Below, in pieces: positions 1 to 9,800 of a stretch of 64,000 nt of DNA. The DNA is from Silicimonas sp963779765. GTDB taxonomy: Bacteria; Pseudomonadota; Alphaproteobacteria; Rhodobacterales; Rhodobacteraceae. The stretch is from contig CAVZZP010000004.1 in the NCBI GenBank assembly GCA_963779765.1, forward strand, positions 682,001 to 746,000, given 5' to 3'. The position numbers and the translations under genes are program-made. Each line of letters opens with the position of its first letter. The stretch's first letter is position 1. The notes below the pieces were generated by a model that saw nothing but the letters and a program-made list of their open reading frames with translations, did no database searches and was not told the DNA's origin.

Positions 1-46
1 CCGGCATAACTGAACGGATTGGTTCAGGAAAGTCGGACGCAGCGTT

Positions 47-496
47 TCAGTCGCCCAGAAGCGACTTCAGCCGTGCTTCCTCGTCGGCGCTCAGGGTTTC
101 GGCCGGGGCGTCAGACCTGCGTCGGCGCAGGTAAAGTGCTGCGATCCCGAGGCCTGACAGCAACAGGATTGGACCCGCGATCCAGAGGACAATGTTCGCC
201 CCCGAAGTCGTCGGCGTGAGAAGGACGTACTCTCCATAGCGCGCCACGACGAAGTCGATGACTTCGGCATCGCTGTCGCCAGCCGCGATGCGTTCGCGCA
301 CGAGGACCCGCAGGTCGCGCGCCAGGTCGGCATTCGACTCATCGATGGATTCGTTGCGGCAGACGAGGCAGCGCAGTCCCCGCGAGAGGTCGCGCGCCCG
401 CTCTTCGAGGGCGGGATCGTCCAGCATCTCGCCCGGCTGGACGGCAGCCGCGGCCCCCGCAAGCATCAGCCAGAAAATGAGGGCAGCACGGATCAT
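47..496 (-). CDS. ccmH: Cytochrome c-type biogenesis protein CcmH
   Basis: CcmH (149 aa) belongs to the system I cytochrome c maturation apparatus, where it helps reduce and present apocytochrome c for haem ligation on the periplasmic side. The N-terminus is a Sec-type signal (MIRAALIFWLMLAGAAAA). The family redox motif LRCLVCRNES lies near residues 41-50 with the CxxC pair. One C-terminal membrane segment (about residues 103-122) is followed by an Arg-rich stop-transfer. Its ATG overlaps the ccmF stop by 4 bp, so the two are translationally coupled. The fused TPR (CcmI) part found in E. coli CcmH is absent, as is usual in alphaproteobacteria. Confidence 0.95.
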   Translation of the reverse strand: MIRAALIFWLMLAGAAAAVQPGEMLDDPALEERARDLSRGLRCLVCRNESIDESNADLARDLRVLVRERIAAGDSDAEVIDFVVARYGEYVLLTPTTSGANIVLWIAGPILLLSGLGIAALYLRRRRSDAPAETLSADEEARLKSLLGD

Positions 497-2463
497 TCCG
501 CCGGCACACCCTGCGGTGTCTTGCGCGCCCCGGCCGCCACGCGAAAGCGCCGGTCCGACAGCGACAGGCCGCCGCCAAGCGCCATGATGATGGCTCCGGC
601 CCAGATCCAGTTGGCGAAGGGCTTGACGTAGGACCGCACGGCCCAGCCTCCGCCCGCCTGAGCGTCGCCGATCACGAGGTAGATGTCGCGGAAGACGCCG
701 TTGTCGATGGCCGCCTCGGTCGTGGGCATTGCGGCTACCGGATAGACGCGCTTCTCGGGATGAAGGACGGCGACCTCGCGGCCGTTTCGCGCTACCCGCA
801 TCTCGGCCATGGTCGAGAGATAGTTCGGCCCCCGCACGTCCTCGACCGACGCCAGCGTGATGTCGTAGCCGCCGACGGTGAAGGTGTCGCCCTCGTTCGC
901 CACCCGGATATCTTCGACCTGCCAGGCGGTCATCAGGGCGACGCCGACGATGGTCACGCCAAGGCCGGAGTGGGCCGTGACCCGGCCCCAGTCCGCGCGC
1001 GGCAGCCGAAGCGCCCGACGCGCCCTGACCGCAAGCCCCTCGCGCCCCGTCCGGCCCCAGAGGTCGGTCGCCGCGCCGAAGATCAGCCAGCTTCCAAGCG
1101 CCACGCCAATCGGCGCCAGAAGTCCGCGGCCGCTACCGAAGCCCCAGGCCAGCGCCGTCAGGACCGCGACGCCCGCGAAAGCCAGCCACAGCGACCGCAC
1201 GACACGACCGAACGTCGCGCGCTTCCACGCCAGAAGCGAGCCTATCGGCAGGACGGCGGCGAGAATGACCATGAACGGCGTGAAGGCCGCGTCGAAGAAC
1301 GGCGCGCCGACCGAAAGCTTCCGCCCAAACGCCATCTCGGCGATCAGCGGCCAAACCGTGCCCAGGAACACGACGAAGGCCGCGACGGCAAGCAACACGT
1401 TGTTTAGGACGAGCGCGCTTTCCCGGCTGACGACGCCGAAGACGCCCTTCGCCTGCATCTCGCCCGCCCGCGCGGCATAGAGCGTCAGCGCCCCGCCCAT
1501 GAAGAACGCCGTGATGGCGAGAAGGTAGACGCCCCTCTCGGGGTCCGTCGCGAAGGCGTGGACCGATGTCAGGACGCCCGAGCGCACGATGAAGGCGCCG
1601 ATCAGCGAGAAGCCGAAGGCGAGGATGGCCAGAAGGATGGTCCAGCTTTTCAGCGCCTCGCGCTTCTCGACCACGATGGCCGAATGCAGGAGCGCCGCCG
1701 AGATGAGCCAGGGCATGAACGAGGCGTTCTCGACCGGATCCCAGAACCAGAAGCCGCCCCAGCCAAGCTCGTAATAGGCCCACCACGAGCCAAGCGCGAT
1801 TCCGATGGTCAGCATGATCCAGGCGAGAAGCGTCCAGGGCCTGACCCACCGGCCCCAGGCCGCGTCGACGCGCCCTTCGATCAGGGCGGCGACGGCGAAG
1901 GAGAAGGACGTCGAGAGGCCGACATAGCCGAGGTAGAGGAACGGAGGATGGAAGGCGAGGCCGGGGTCCTGCAACAGCGGGTTCAGATCCTGTCCGTTCA
2001 TCGGCGGAAATGCGACGCGGACGAAAGGATTCGACGTGAAGATCAGGAAGCTGAGGAACGCGACGCCGATCGACCCCTGCACGCCCAGAACCCGTGCCTT
2101 CAGCCTGTCGGGCAGGTTGCCGCCGAACAAGGCGACAAGGCCGCCGAAGAGCGCGACGATGAAACACCACAGAAGCATAGAGCCCTCGTGGTTCCCCCAG
2201 ACGCCCGTGACCTTGTAGAGCATCGGCTTCAGCGTATGCGAGTTCTCGACCACGAGGCGGACCGAGAAATCCGAGGTCACGAAGGCCCAGACCAGTGTCG
2301 AGAACGAAAACGCCAGAAGCAGGGCCTGCGCGATGGCCGCAGGTCCGGCCACCGTCATCCACGACGTCCATCGCTTCTGCGCGCCGACCAGCGGCAGGAC
2401 GGTTTGCACCAGCGCCACGGCGAGTGCGAGGAGAAGCGTGAAATGGCCAAGCTCGACGATCAT
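493..2463 (-). CDS. ccmF: Haem lyase CcmF (cytochrome c maturation)
   Basis: CcmF is the large polytopic membrane subunit that, with CcmH, transfers haem from holo-CcmE to apocytochrome c. The 656-aa product has many membrane segments and the diagnostic Trp-rich WWD motif (WGGFWFWDPVEN) at about residues 232-243. I start at the ATG at 2463 (MIVELGHFTLLL), because upstream codons in this frame read as Arg/Pro-rich nonsense. It lies downstream of a 5-TM protein and a lysis-like cassette and overlaps ccmH. The ccmABCD/ccmG genes are not in the window. Confidence 0.96.
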   Translation of the reverse strand: MIVELGHFTLLLALAVALVQTVLPLVGAQKRWTSWMTVAGPAAIAQALLLAFSFSTLVWAFVTSDFSVRLVVENSHTLKPMLYKVTGVWGNHEGSMLLWCFIVALFGGLVALFGGNLPDRLKARVLGVQGSIGVAFLSFLIFTSNPFVRVAFPPMNGQDLNPLLQDPGLAFHPPFLYLGYVGLSTSFSFAVAALIEGRVDAAWGRWVRPWTLLAWIMLTIGIALGSWWAYYELGWGGFWFWDPVENASFMPWLISAALLHSAIVVEKREALKSWTILLAILAFGFSLIGAFIVRSGVLTSVHAFATDPERGVYLLAITAFFMGGALTLYAARAGEMQAKGVFGVVSRESALVLNNVLLAVAAFVVFLGTVWPLIAEMAFGRKLSVGAPFFDAAFTPFMVILAAVLPIGSLLAWKRATFGRVVRSLWLAFAGVAVLTALAWGFGSGRGLLAPIGVALGSWLIFGAATDLWGRTGREGLAVRARRALRLPRADWGRVTAHSGLGVTIVGVALMTAWQVEDIRVANEGDTFTVGGYDITLASVEDVRGPNYLSTMAEMRVARNGREVAVLHPEKRVYPVAAMPTTEAAIDNGVFRDIYLVIGDAQAGGGWAVRSYVKPFANWIWAGAIIMALGGGLSLSDRRFRVAAGARKTPQGVPAE

Positions 2464-2533
2464 GCCGCCGACACTAAGCCTCCCGCTCGTCCGCGCCAAG
2501 GGCGCGAGACGACAGGTCGCGGGGCCGTGAGGC

Positions 2534-2956
2534 TCAGGCCATGAGGTGAATGGCAAGCGAGACGGCGAGACTGGCCGCGACGGGCCATATCCAGCCGCGT
2601 TCGTCTGTGCCGAAGGATCGCGAGATCACCTGGAAATGAAGGGTCGCGCCGACGAAGTAGACCGAGAGGAAGACCAGCAGAAGTGGGTTGTCGACCATCC
2701 ATTCGGGCCTCTGCAGGACGTTGAAGGTCCACCACCAGCCCATGACGGACGCGGCCCCGGCCCATCCGAACGACATGCCTATCGCAAGCGGCGTCGCCCG
2801 ACGGGCCCAAAGCCACAGGAAGGTCAGCGAGATCATCGCCGCCATCAGCGTGAAGGCGCCATAGGCGATGCGGTAGGCCGCCCCGTAACCGAAGGCCTCG
2901 TTCGACGCGAGAAAGACGAGGCTGGCCAGTGCCAGCAGAATCAGCGGTCTGGTCAT
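2534..2956 (-). CDS. Conserved-looking 5-TM membrane protein, unknown function
   Basis: The 140-aa protein is almost entirely hydrophobic, with about five membrane segments (residues 4-25, 32-50, 58-80, 92-112 and 123-139) and a Trp-rich stretch (GWWWTF) in the third. I do not recognise a named family. It sits between the tiny ORF at 2953-3078, which it overlaps by 4 bp, and ccmF, 70 bp downstream. It is probably co-transcribed with the cytochrome c maturation genes, but a role in that pathway is only a guess from position. Confidence 0.75.
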   Translation of the reverse strand: MTRPLILLALASLVFLASNEAFGYGAAYRIAYGAFTLMAAMISLTFLWLWARRATPLAIGMSFGWAGAASVMGWWWTFNVLQRPEWMVDNPLLLVFLSVYFVGATLHFQVISRSFGTDERGWIWPVAASLAVSLAIHLMA

Positions 2957-3078
2957 CGGGACAGCACCTCTCGGAGAGCGCGGTCGAGGTCGTCGGCCGC
3001 GCGGGCGTGGCGCTCGACAGCGCGGGTGAAACGGCGGCCGGCCAGACGGCGGCGGAGGGCCGCGAGAAAAAGGTTCAT
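2953..3078 (-). CDS. Very small basic protein (41 aa), unknown
   Basis: A 41-codon ORF starts with ATG at 3078 and ends in a TGA that overlaps the start of the next gene (ATGA). It is 2 bp from the small membrane-protein gene upstream. The product is Arg-rich and amphipathic (MNLFLAALRRRLAGRRFTRA at the start), with no membrane segment. Support is positional: tight coupling on both sides in an otherwise gapless operon. No homology is recognised, and it may simply bridge translation between the lysis-like cassette and the 5-TM gene. Confidence 0.45.
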   Translation of the reverse strand: MNLFLAALRRRLAGRRFTRAVERHARAADDLDRALREVLSR

Positions 3079-3080
3079 CG

Positions 3081-3260
3081 TCAGCTCCTCGGCAGCCGTT
3101 CGCGGATGACGGTCGAGATCTCGGTCAGGATCAGCGCATTGCGGTCGAGGATGACCCGCGTCGCCTTGTCCTTCTCGGAATCGCGCCACAGCAGGAAGAA
3201 CACCATCACAGCCCAGGGACCGTGTTCGGCGACGAGTTGAAGGAGAAGGTCACCGCTCAC
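3081..3260 (-). CDS. Small single-TM protein next to the holin (59 aa)
   Basis: I start at a GTG at 3260, which overlaps the holin stop by 11 bp (GTGAGCGGTGA). The 59-aa product has one short membrane segment (GPWAVMVFFLLW, about residues 14-25) followed by a charged helix (RDSEKDKATRV). That architecture recalls small phage accessory holins of the UviB/BhlA kind, but I cannot show homology. Its place directly after an endolysin-holin pair suggests a lysis accessory role. The longer reading from upstream codons is Arg/Pro-rich and unlikely. Confidence 0.55.
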   Translation of the reverse strand: MSGDLLLQLVAEHGPWAVMVFFLLWRDSEKDKATRVILDRNALILTEISTVIRERLPRS

Positions 3261-3796
3261 CTCCGGTCCTCCACTCGGCGAGGGCCGCGTTCGGCGTATC
3301 TTCCGCCTCGTCACGCCCGCCATAGCCTGCCGCCAGCGACTCGAGAGCGCGCACGTTCCGAACCACCTGCGGCGCTGCGGACAGCGTCAGCGCAAGACCG
3401 CGCTGAAAATCCTGGGACTTCGACTGGTGGCGCGCGCCGAAGTAGAACGACACGATCGCCCCCATCAGCCACCACAACGGCTCGGGCACCAGCGCGATGC
3501 CCTGCATCCGCGCGGCGAACCACACCGGGTCGAACATGGCCGACACGAACAGCGCCAGCGTGCCGAGCGCCATCATCGGGCGCGGCAGGCGGTTCAGACC
3601 GTCCATCAGACGGTCGAACCACCCCTGTCGAGGCAACGCGAACTCCGAGGCGAACTGCGCCAAGCGCGGCCGCATCGTGCGCAGCGTCGCGCACCGCCTG
3701 CGCTTCGGCATTGGGCCGGAAGACCTCGACCGTCTCGCGCACCGCGTTGCGCCCGCCGCCGAGGACCACGCCGAACAGATCGCCGATCAGGCCCAT
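3250..3796 (-). CDS. Holin family protein (3-TM type), frameshifted
   Basis: The gene starts with ATG at 3796 (MGLIGDLFGVVLGGG), overlapping the endolysin gene by 10 bp. The first 45 or so codons are in one frame and the rest (LAQFASEFALPRQGWFDRLM onward) in another. A doubled C at 3660-3661 on the plus strand explains the break: removing one base joins them as DAAALAQFASEF and gives about 181 aa. The body has hydrophobic segments (MMALGTLALFVSAM and PLWWLMGAIVSFYFGA) and matches, in my recollection, the holin family annotated in many Rhodobacteraceae. Holins open the inner membrane to let endolysin reach peptidoglycan. Confidence 0.8.
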
Positions 3797-4398
3797 GCCG
3801 ACGTCCTCTCGCGGTGCTGGGTCTCGGTGAGGTGGAAGCGCGGCGAGATGAAGCTTTCCGCCCGCAGGATCCAGCCGCCCTTCCCACCATCGCGGCGGCG
3901 CGCGTACTTGCGGCTGGACGGACGGCGGTCGGCAAGGTCGTAGTACCAGTTGCGCCGGGCGATTCCGTAGGCATCGGCGAAATGGTCCGGCGCGGCGGCT
4001 GCGGCGGCCCGCGCGGCGCGCTCGGTCTCGGGGCCCACGATCCCGTCGACCGCGCAAGGGTACCCCATCCGGGCGAGAAGCCGCTGGAGGATGCGCACGG
4101 CTTCGGCCCCTGCGTTCACCTGCATGTCGAACATCTGCGCCTGAAGCGTCTCGGGAAGACGGTCGAGCCCTGGTTTGCGGAAGTAGTCGTCGACGAAGAT
4201 GCGCCGCGCATCCGCCGGGGTGACGCGCCGCACATCGCCGGCATCGACCCGGCCGTCCCCCGTCAGGTCAAGGCCAAGCCGCTGAAGCGTGCCGATGGTC
4301 ACGCCGTGCTTCGTGGCCCCGCCCGGATCATCCGGGTCGTTCACATAGCCGCCCTCACGGGCGATGATCTCGTCTGCGATCTGTTCGACGCGCCGCAT
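3787..4398 (-). CDS. GH108 peptidoglycan hydrolase (endolysin-like)
   Basis: This 203-aa protein has the glycoside hydrolase family 108 signature near the N-terminus (REGGYVNDPDDPGGATKHGVT region, catalytic Glu about residue 15). It is followed by a peptidoglycan-binding domain (LQAQMFDMQVNAGAE ... VDGIVGPETERAAR, about 85-135). There is no signal peptide, as expected for a phage-type endolysin that depends on a holin. The holin gene overlaps its 3' end. In Rhodobacter capsulatus an unlinked endolysin/holin pair releases the gene transfer agent, and this cassette is a plausible counterpart (inference). A CtrA-like site lies just upstream. Confidence 0.88.
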   Translation of the reverse strand: MRRVEQIADEIIAREGGYVNDPDDPGGATKHGVTIGTLQRLGLDLTGDGRVDAGDVRRVTPADARRIFVDDYFRKPGLDRLPETLQAQMFDMQVNAGAEAVRILQRLLARMGYPCAVDGIVGPETERAARAAAAAAPDHFADAYGIARRNWYYDLADRRPSSRKYARRRDGGKGGWILRAESFISPRFHLTETQHRERTSAWA

Positions 4399-4443
4399 GT
4401 TCCCTCGCCCGGTCGTTGCGGGCGGGAAGGTGCGCTGAGGCGG

Positions 4444-4458
4444 TTAACTGTCGGGAAA
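4444..4458 (-). promoter_or_regulatory. CtrA-like half-matched site upstream of the endolysin gene
   Basis: Read on the minus strand this is TTTC-N7-TTAA followed by CC, against the CtrA consensus TTAA-N7-TTAA. One half is perfect and the other matches 2 of 4. It lies in the 60-bp gap between the ccmE stop and the endolysin ATG, 46 bp upstream of that ATG, which is a suitable place for promoter control. Confidence 0.3.
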
Positions 4459-4909
4459 CTAGCCGTTCGGCTCCTGATACACGCCCTGCTCCTTAAGCGC
4501 GTCAATCACTTCCCTCGGCATGTAGCTTTCGTCGTGCTTCGCCAGAAGCTCCGAGGCCTCGAACACGCCGGCCCGGTAATAGCCTTTGGCGATGGTGCCC
4601 TGACCCTCCTTGAAGAGGTCGGGCGCAGGGTCGTCGCCGACATAGGCCACCGGCACTTCGGTCGCCCCGTCCGTCACGACGAAGCCGAAACCGCACGCCC
4701 TCGACGGGCGTAATCGAACCATCCTTCACCAGGCCGCCGATCTGGAAATATTCGTCGTCGGCGGGAGGTGCCGCGATCACCTCGGTGGGCGAGCGAAAAA
4801 ACTGGAAGGCGTCCTTGGGGAGGAACCAGAGCACCGCGAGCACGCCCAGAAGGCACAGACCCGCCAAGGCCAGCACCTGGATGCGCCGCTGCTTCTTCAG
4901 GCTCTTCAT
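4459..4909 (-). CDS. ccmE: Haem chaperone CcmE, frameshifted
   Basis: CcmE is the membrane-anchored periplasmic chaperone that binds haem covalently before handing it to CcmF/CcmH. The start ATG at 4909 follows a clear ribosome-binding sequence (AGGGAGAG). A membrane anchor occupies residues 12-29, then the OB-fold follows. The haem-binding motif HDESYMP with its His is near residue 122 in the second reading frame. The two frames meet at an AAA run (4688-4690) where AA would give VEGVRFGFVVTDG and a normal 149-aa protein. I read the break as a one-base insertion. Confidence 0.9.
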
Positions 4910-5008
4910 CGACGTCTCTCCCTTCCCGTCAGATTTGGCGATGCGCGCGGCCGAATGCAACGCGGCAAACCGCCCTCTCCATCGACCTTCAGAGACTTCG
5001 GGACAGAG

Positions 5009-5821
5009 TCACGCTTTGTGAAAGTCGATCCGGCGTCGCAGGAACCGTGTCGCCTGGTCGCTGACGCGGCCCGGATCGCCGGTCGTCAGGAACATCGTCA
5101 CCTGCCCGGGGCCCGCCATCTGAGGATGCCGCTCAAGATAGTCGGCAAGGCTCGCCGCAACCAGTTCGGGCTGGCTGAAGACCGTCACGTCGGGGCCAAG
5201 CGCCTTGCGGAAGTCCTCCTCGACAATGGGGTAGTGTGTGCATCCCAGCACCGCTGCGTCCGGCCTCGGCATCTTGCGCTTAAGCGCGTCGACGTGGCTG
5301 CGCACCAGCGCTTCGGCCAGGATCATGTCGCCGTCCTCGATGGCGTCCACCACACCCGCGCAGGCCTGAGCTTCGACGTCGACGCCGATGGCGCGGAAGG
5401 CAAGCTCGCGCTGGAATGCGCGACTGGCGACCGTGGCGGGGGTGGCGAACAAAGCAACATGCTTCACCCCCACCTCGCGGGGAGGAGAATTGTCGCCCCA
5501 CTGACGCTCGGTCAGAGCCTCGATCAGGGGGACGAAGACCCCGAGCACCCGCTTGTCGCGCGGCACCCAGGATTCCTGCATCCGCCGCAGCGCCGCAGCA
5601 CTCGCGGTGTTGCAGGCAAGGATGACAAGCGTGCAACCAGCCTCGAACAGGCGCTGCACGCCCTTCGTCGTCAGCTCATAGATGTCGTCCGCGTCGCGCG
5701 TGCCGTAGGGTGTATGGGCGTTGTCGCCGTAGTAGACCACCGGCAGATCGGGCAGCCGCGCCGCGACGGCACGATAGACCGTGAGCCCGCCCAGACCGCT
5801 ATCGAAAATCCCGACCGACAT
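5009..5821 (-). CDS. murI: Glutamate racemase
   Basis: MurI interconverts L- and D-glutamate, supplying D-Glu for peptidoglycan precursors in the cytoplasm. The 270-aa protein shows the family blocks: GIFDSGLGGLTV at the N-terminus, YYGDNAHTPYG, the first catalytic Cys in ACNTASA (about residue 71) and the second in GCTHYP (about 191). The ATG at 5821 is chosen because the conserved N-terminal block begins immediately after it. It overlaps the 3' end of the acyltransferase gene by 23 bp. Confidence 0.95.
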   Translation of the reverse strand: MSVGIFDSGLGGLTVYRAVAARLPDLPVVYYGDNAHTPYGTRDADDIYELTTKGVQRLFEAGCTLVILACNTASAAALRRMQESWVPRDKRVLGVFVPLIEALTERQWGDNSPPREVGVKHVALFATPATVASRAFQRELAFRAIGVDVEAQACAGVVDAIEDGDMILAEALVRSHVDALKRKMPRPDAAVLGCTHYPIVEEDFRKALGPDVTVFSQPELVAASLADYLERHPQMAGPGQVTMFLTTGDPGRVSDQATRFLRRRIDFHKA

Positions 5822-6717
5822 CGCCCTCTGCCCGCCTGTTGTTGGCCTTGTGCTTCGCCTCGAACTCGAACCCGTAGGCCCGCGCATCGAGCATTCTCGG
5901 CGACAGGGCATAGGTCCGGGCCCGAAGAAAGTCCATCAGTGCTTTCTGATCGCCGCTGTAGGGCACCATGTCGGCACGCGAGATGGGCATCGCCGATCAC
6001 CACGCGGACGGGTTCGTCCACGCGACGACGGAATTCCTGGATCAGAAGCGCCAGGCGCAGGGTCGTGTGCAGGTGGCTCGCGATCTGGAACAGGCGCGAG
6101 TTGCTGCCGTCGAAGAAGACCGGAACCACCGTCGCCCGGCTTTTCTGGATCATCTTCGCCGTGAAGCCGCGCCAGACCGGATCGAGCGGCTGCGAAAAGG
6201 GTTTGGCCGAGGTCGAGACCGTACCGCCCGGAAAGACCCCGATGGCACCGCCCTGCCCCAGATAGCGCAGCGCCTCGGCGCGCGTGGCGAGGTTCGTCTC
6301 GACCGAGGCCCGGCCTTCGGCGAAGTCGATCGGCAGGACAACCCGGTTAAGGTCTGGGGAATTGCGAAAGACGCTATTGGCCAGGATGCGGAAGTCACCA
6401 GACCTGAGACGGCTCAGGATGTAGCCCATCATCAGGCCGTCGAGGATGCCGTAGGGATGGTTCGCCACCACGACGAGCGGGCCGTCCTGCGGGATGAGGT
6501 CGAGCGATCCTCCGACGATCTCGAGCGAGAGGCCATAGCGGCTGACCATCTCCTCCCAGAAGTCGCGATCCCCGGCGACCGCCTGGTGATACCCGTCGGC
6601 GCGGCGGATCAGGCGCAGGCGTCCCGTGGCGTTTTCGACCGTCCGGATCAGCGCGCGTCCGCTGCGGCTGCGGGCCGAGAAGGCATAGCTTATGTCGCGG
6701 GCGACCTGTCTCTGCAT
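5799..6717 (-). CDS. Lysophospholipid acyltransferase (PlsC-like), frameshifted
   Basis: This acyl-CoA/ACP-dependent acyltransferase carries the block VVVANHPYGILDG (His 87, Asp 93) and a later block GVFPGGTVST. It resembles the hemolysin/lysophospholipid acyltransferase group. The C-terminal 60 residues (PISRADMVPYSGDQKA onward) are in another frame. The join falls at about 5987-5992, where removing one base gives VVIGDPISRADM and a 305-aa protein. It is upstream of and overlaps murI. The substrate is not determined; glycerophospholipid or ornithine-lipid acylation are both possible. Confidence 0.82.
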
Positions 6718-6820
6718 CAGCGCATCCCTGTCCCTGGCGCCTGCCTATCGGCTGCGCCCGAGTTTCACGAGCTTTCGTGACGAACAGGTGACCGAAGCCG
6801 ACCGCGCCGTGGCGCGGTCG

Positions 6821-9800
6821 TCACTCCGCCGCGTGCCGAGCGGGCGGTTGGTCGAGCGCCGCGAGAAGCGCCTCGCGTCTTTCGGCCGCCGCATGCGCCG
6901 CCTTTTCCTTCACGGGGCCGAAACCGCGGATCGAAAGCGGCAGCTTCGCAAGGTCGAGCGCGGCATCGCGGTTGTCGGCTGTCGCAATGCGTTTCATATC
7001 CGCCTCGTAGTCGCGGATCAGCCGCCGCTCCATCCGGCGCTCGGCGGTATAGCCGAAGGGATCGAACGGCGTGCCGCGCAGCACCTTCATCCGCGCGAGG
7101 ACCGGCCAAAGACGCTCCATCCACTGGCCGAACGCGCGCTTCTTCGGACGGCCGTCCGCGCCTTGGCGCGCAAGGATCGGGGGGCGACAGGTGGTAGGTC
7201 ATCTTCAGGTCGCCCTCGAAGACGGCCGACGCCTTGTCTCGCGTGTCCTTCAACAGACGCGCCACTTCGTATTCGTCCTTGTACGCCAACAGCTTGTGAT
7301 ACGACGTTGCGACAGCCTCTTTCATGGCCGGATCCTCGAAACGGTCGACCATCGCGCGATACCGGCGTGCCAGACGCGCGTTCTGGTAGGCTTCCAGATG
7401 CCGCTCGCGGAAGGCGATCTTCTCGTCCAGCGTCTTCGGCAACCCGATGACCTGGGCGGCGAGGATCCGCGAGACCTCGCCCGCGTTCAGCGCCGCCCAC
7501 CTGCCGATCTCGAAAGCGCGCGTGTTCTCGGCCACCTTCGCGCCGTTCAATTCGATCGCGCGCCGCAGCGCTCTCGCCCGACACGGCACCTGCCCAAGCT
7601 GCCAGGCCGCGCCAAGGACGATCATGTTGGAATAGATGGCATCGCCAAGGACCTTGACCGCCAGGTCGGAGGCATCGAACCGCGCCATCCCCTCGCCCAG
7701 CTTGCGCTCCAGCGACAGGACGAGGCGCTCGACGGGAATCGTCAGGTCGGGCTTGCGGGTGAAGTCGCCGGTGACGACCTCATGCGTGTTGACCACGCCC
7801 TGCGTCCGGCCCGGCGTCAGAAGCTGAAGCGTCTTCGACCCTGCCGACACCACCAGATCACCGCCAATCAGCGTATCCGCCTCGCCGACCGCCACACGGA
7901 TCGCGCTGATGTCAGAAGGCGACTTGCCGATGCGGCAGTGGATGTGAACCGCGCCGCCCTTCTGCGCGAGGCCCGCCATCTCCATCATGCCGACGCCCTT
8001 GCCGTCGAGGTGCGCGGCCATTGCCAGCACCGCGCCGATGGTCACGACGCCCGTGCCGCCCACGCCCGTGATGACGATGTTGTGGGTCAGCGCAATGTCA
8101 GGAAGCGCGGGTTCGGGAAGGTGCCCGGTGTCGATGTCGACCGTCTCGGCCTTGCGCGGCGTGCCGCCCTCGATTGTGACGAAGGACGGGCAGAACCCGT
8201 TGAGGCACGAGAAGTCCTTGTTGCACGACGATTGGTCGACGGCGCGCTTCCGGCCAAGTTCAGTCTCGACCGGAACGAGGCTGACGCAGTTCGACTGCAC
8301 ACCGCAATCGCCGCAACCTTCGCAGACGTCGGTGTCGATGAAGACCCGCGTGCCGATCTCGGGGAAGGTGCCGCGTTTGCGCCGCCGCCGCTTCTCGGCC
8401 GCGCAGGTCTGGATATAGAGGATCGCCGTCACGCCCTCGGTCGCAGCCATGCGCTTTTCGACGGTCAGAAGGTCGGCGCGCTCGTCCCAGGTCGCTTCTT
8501 TCGGGAACAGGCTCCGCTCCGGTTCCTCCTTCGCGTCGTAGACGACGGCCAGATCCTTGACCCCTGCCGCCAGAAGCTCGCGCGCGACGCGCTCCGGTGG
8601 CAGGTCGCCGTCGTTCTTCTGGCCGCCCGTCATGGCGACGGCGTCGTTGTAGAGCACCTTGTAAGTGATGTTCACACCCGCCGCGATGGCGGCCCGGACG
8701 GCCATCAGCCCCGAATGGTTGTAGGTCCCGTCGCCAAGGTTCTGGAAGACATGCCCCCGCGTCGAGAACGGAGCTTCGCCGATCCAGTTCGCCCCCTCGC
8801 CGCCCATGTGGGTGAAGCCGGACGTCTCGCGGTCCATCCACTGCACCATGAAGTGACAGCCGATCCCGGCATAGGCGCGCGCCCCCTCGGGCAGCTTCGT
8901 CGAGGTGTTGTGCGGGCAGCCCGAACAGAAATAGGGAATCCGCGCGGCGATGTCGGGGGCGTTGTCGGCAACCCGCGCAGATCGCACGGCCTCGAGCCCG
9001 GCACGGACGCGGTCGGTGCCGCGCCCCTCGTCGATCAGGATGCCGCCGATCTTCTCGGCGATCAACGCGGGGTCGAGCGCGTAGCGCACCGGGAACAACT
9101 CCTCGGCGTCGGGCGCGCCCTTGCGCCAGCCCCAGACACGCCGGCCCTGCCGGTCGTCGAAGATCGCTTCCTTGATCTGCACCTCGATCAGCTTGCGCTT
9201 CTCTTCGACGACGACGATCAGCTCCAGCCCATCGGCCCAGTCGTGGAAACCCTTCATGTCCAGCGGGAAGGTCTGCCCCACCTTGTAGGTCGTGATCCCC
9301 AGCCGTTCCGCTTCCTCCGCATCGATGCCCAGAAGACCGAGAGCGTGCGTCAGGTCGAGCCAGTTCTTCCCCGCCGCCACGAAGCCGATCTTTGCGCCGG
9401 GCTTGCCCCAGATGCGCTTGTCCATCCGGTTCGCATGGCTGAACGCCTCGGCCGCGAAACGCTTGTGGTCGATGATCCGCGCCTCCTGCGGGATCCAGTG
9501 GTCCCCCAGCCGGATGTTCAGACCGCCCTCGGGCATCGCGAAGTCCGGCGTCACGAAGGACATCCGGTCGGGGCGTCCGTCGACGACGCTCGTCACCTCA
9601 ACCGTGTCCTTCATCAGTTTGAGCCCGCACCAGAGGCCCGAGAATCGCGACAGGGCATAGCCGTAGAGCCCGAAGTCGAGGATCTCCTGCACGCCCGCAG
9701 GCGACAGCACAGGCATGTAGGTGTCGACCATCGCCCAGTCAGACTGGTGGCAGGTGGTCGAGCTTTCGCCGGTATGGTCGTCGCCCATGGCCATCAGGAC

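Noticed and set aside
3081..4398. A prophage remnant
   Set aside because: No terminase, portal, capsid, tail, integrase or att repeat nearby, and the genes are overlapped tightly with host-type neighbours, so a domesticated lysis cassette is simpler.
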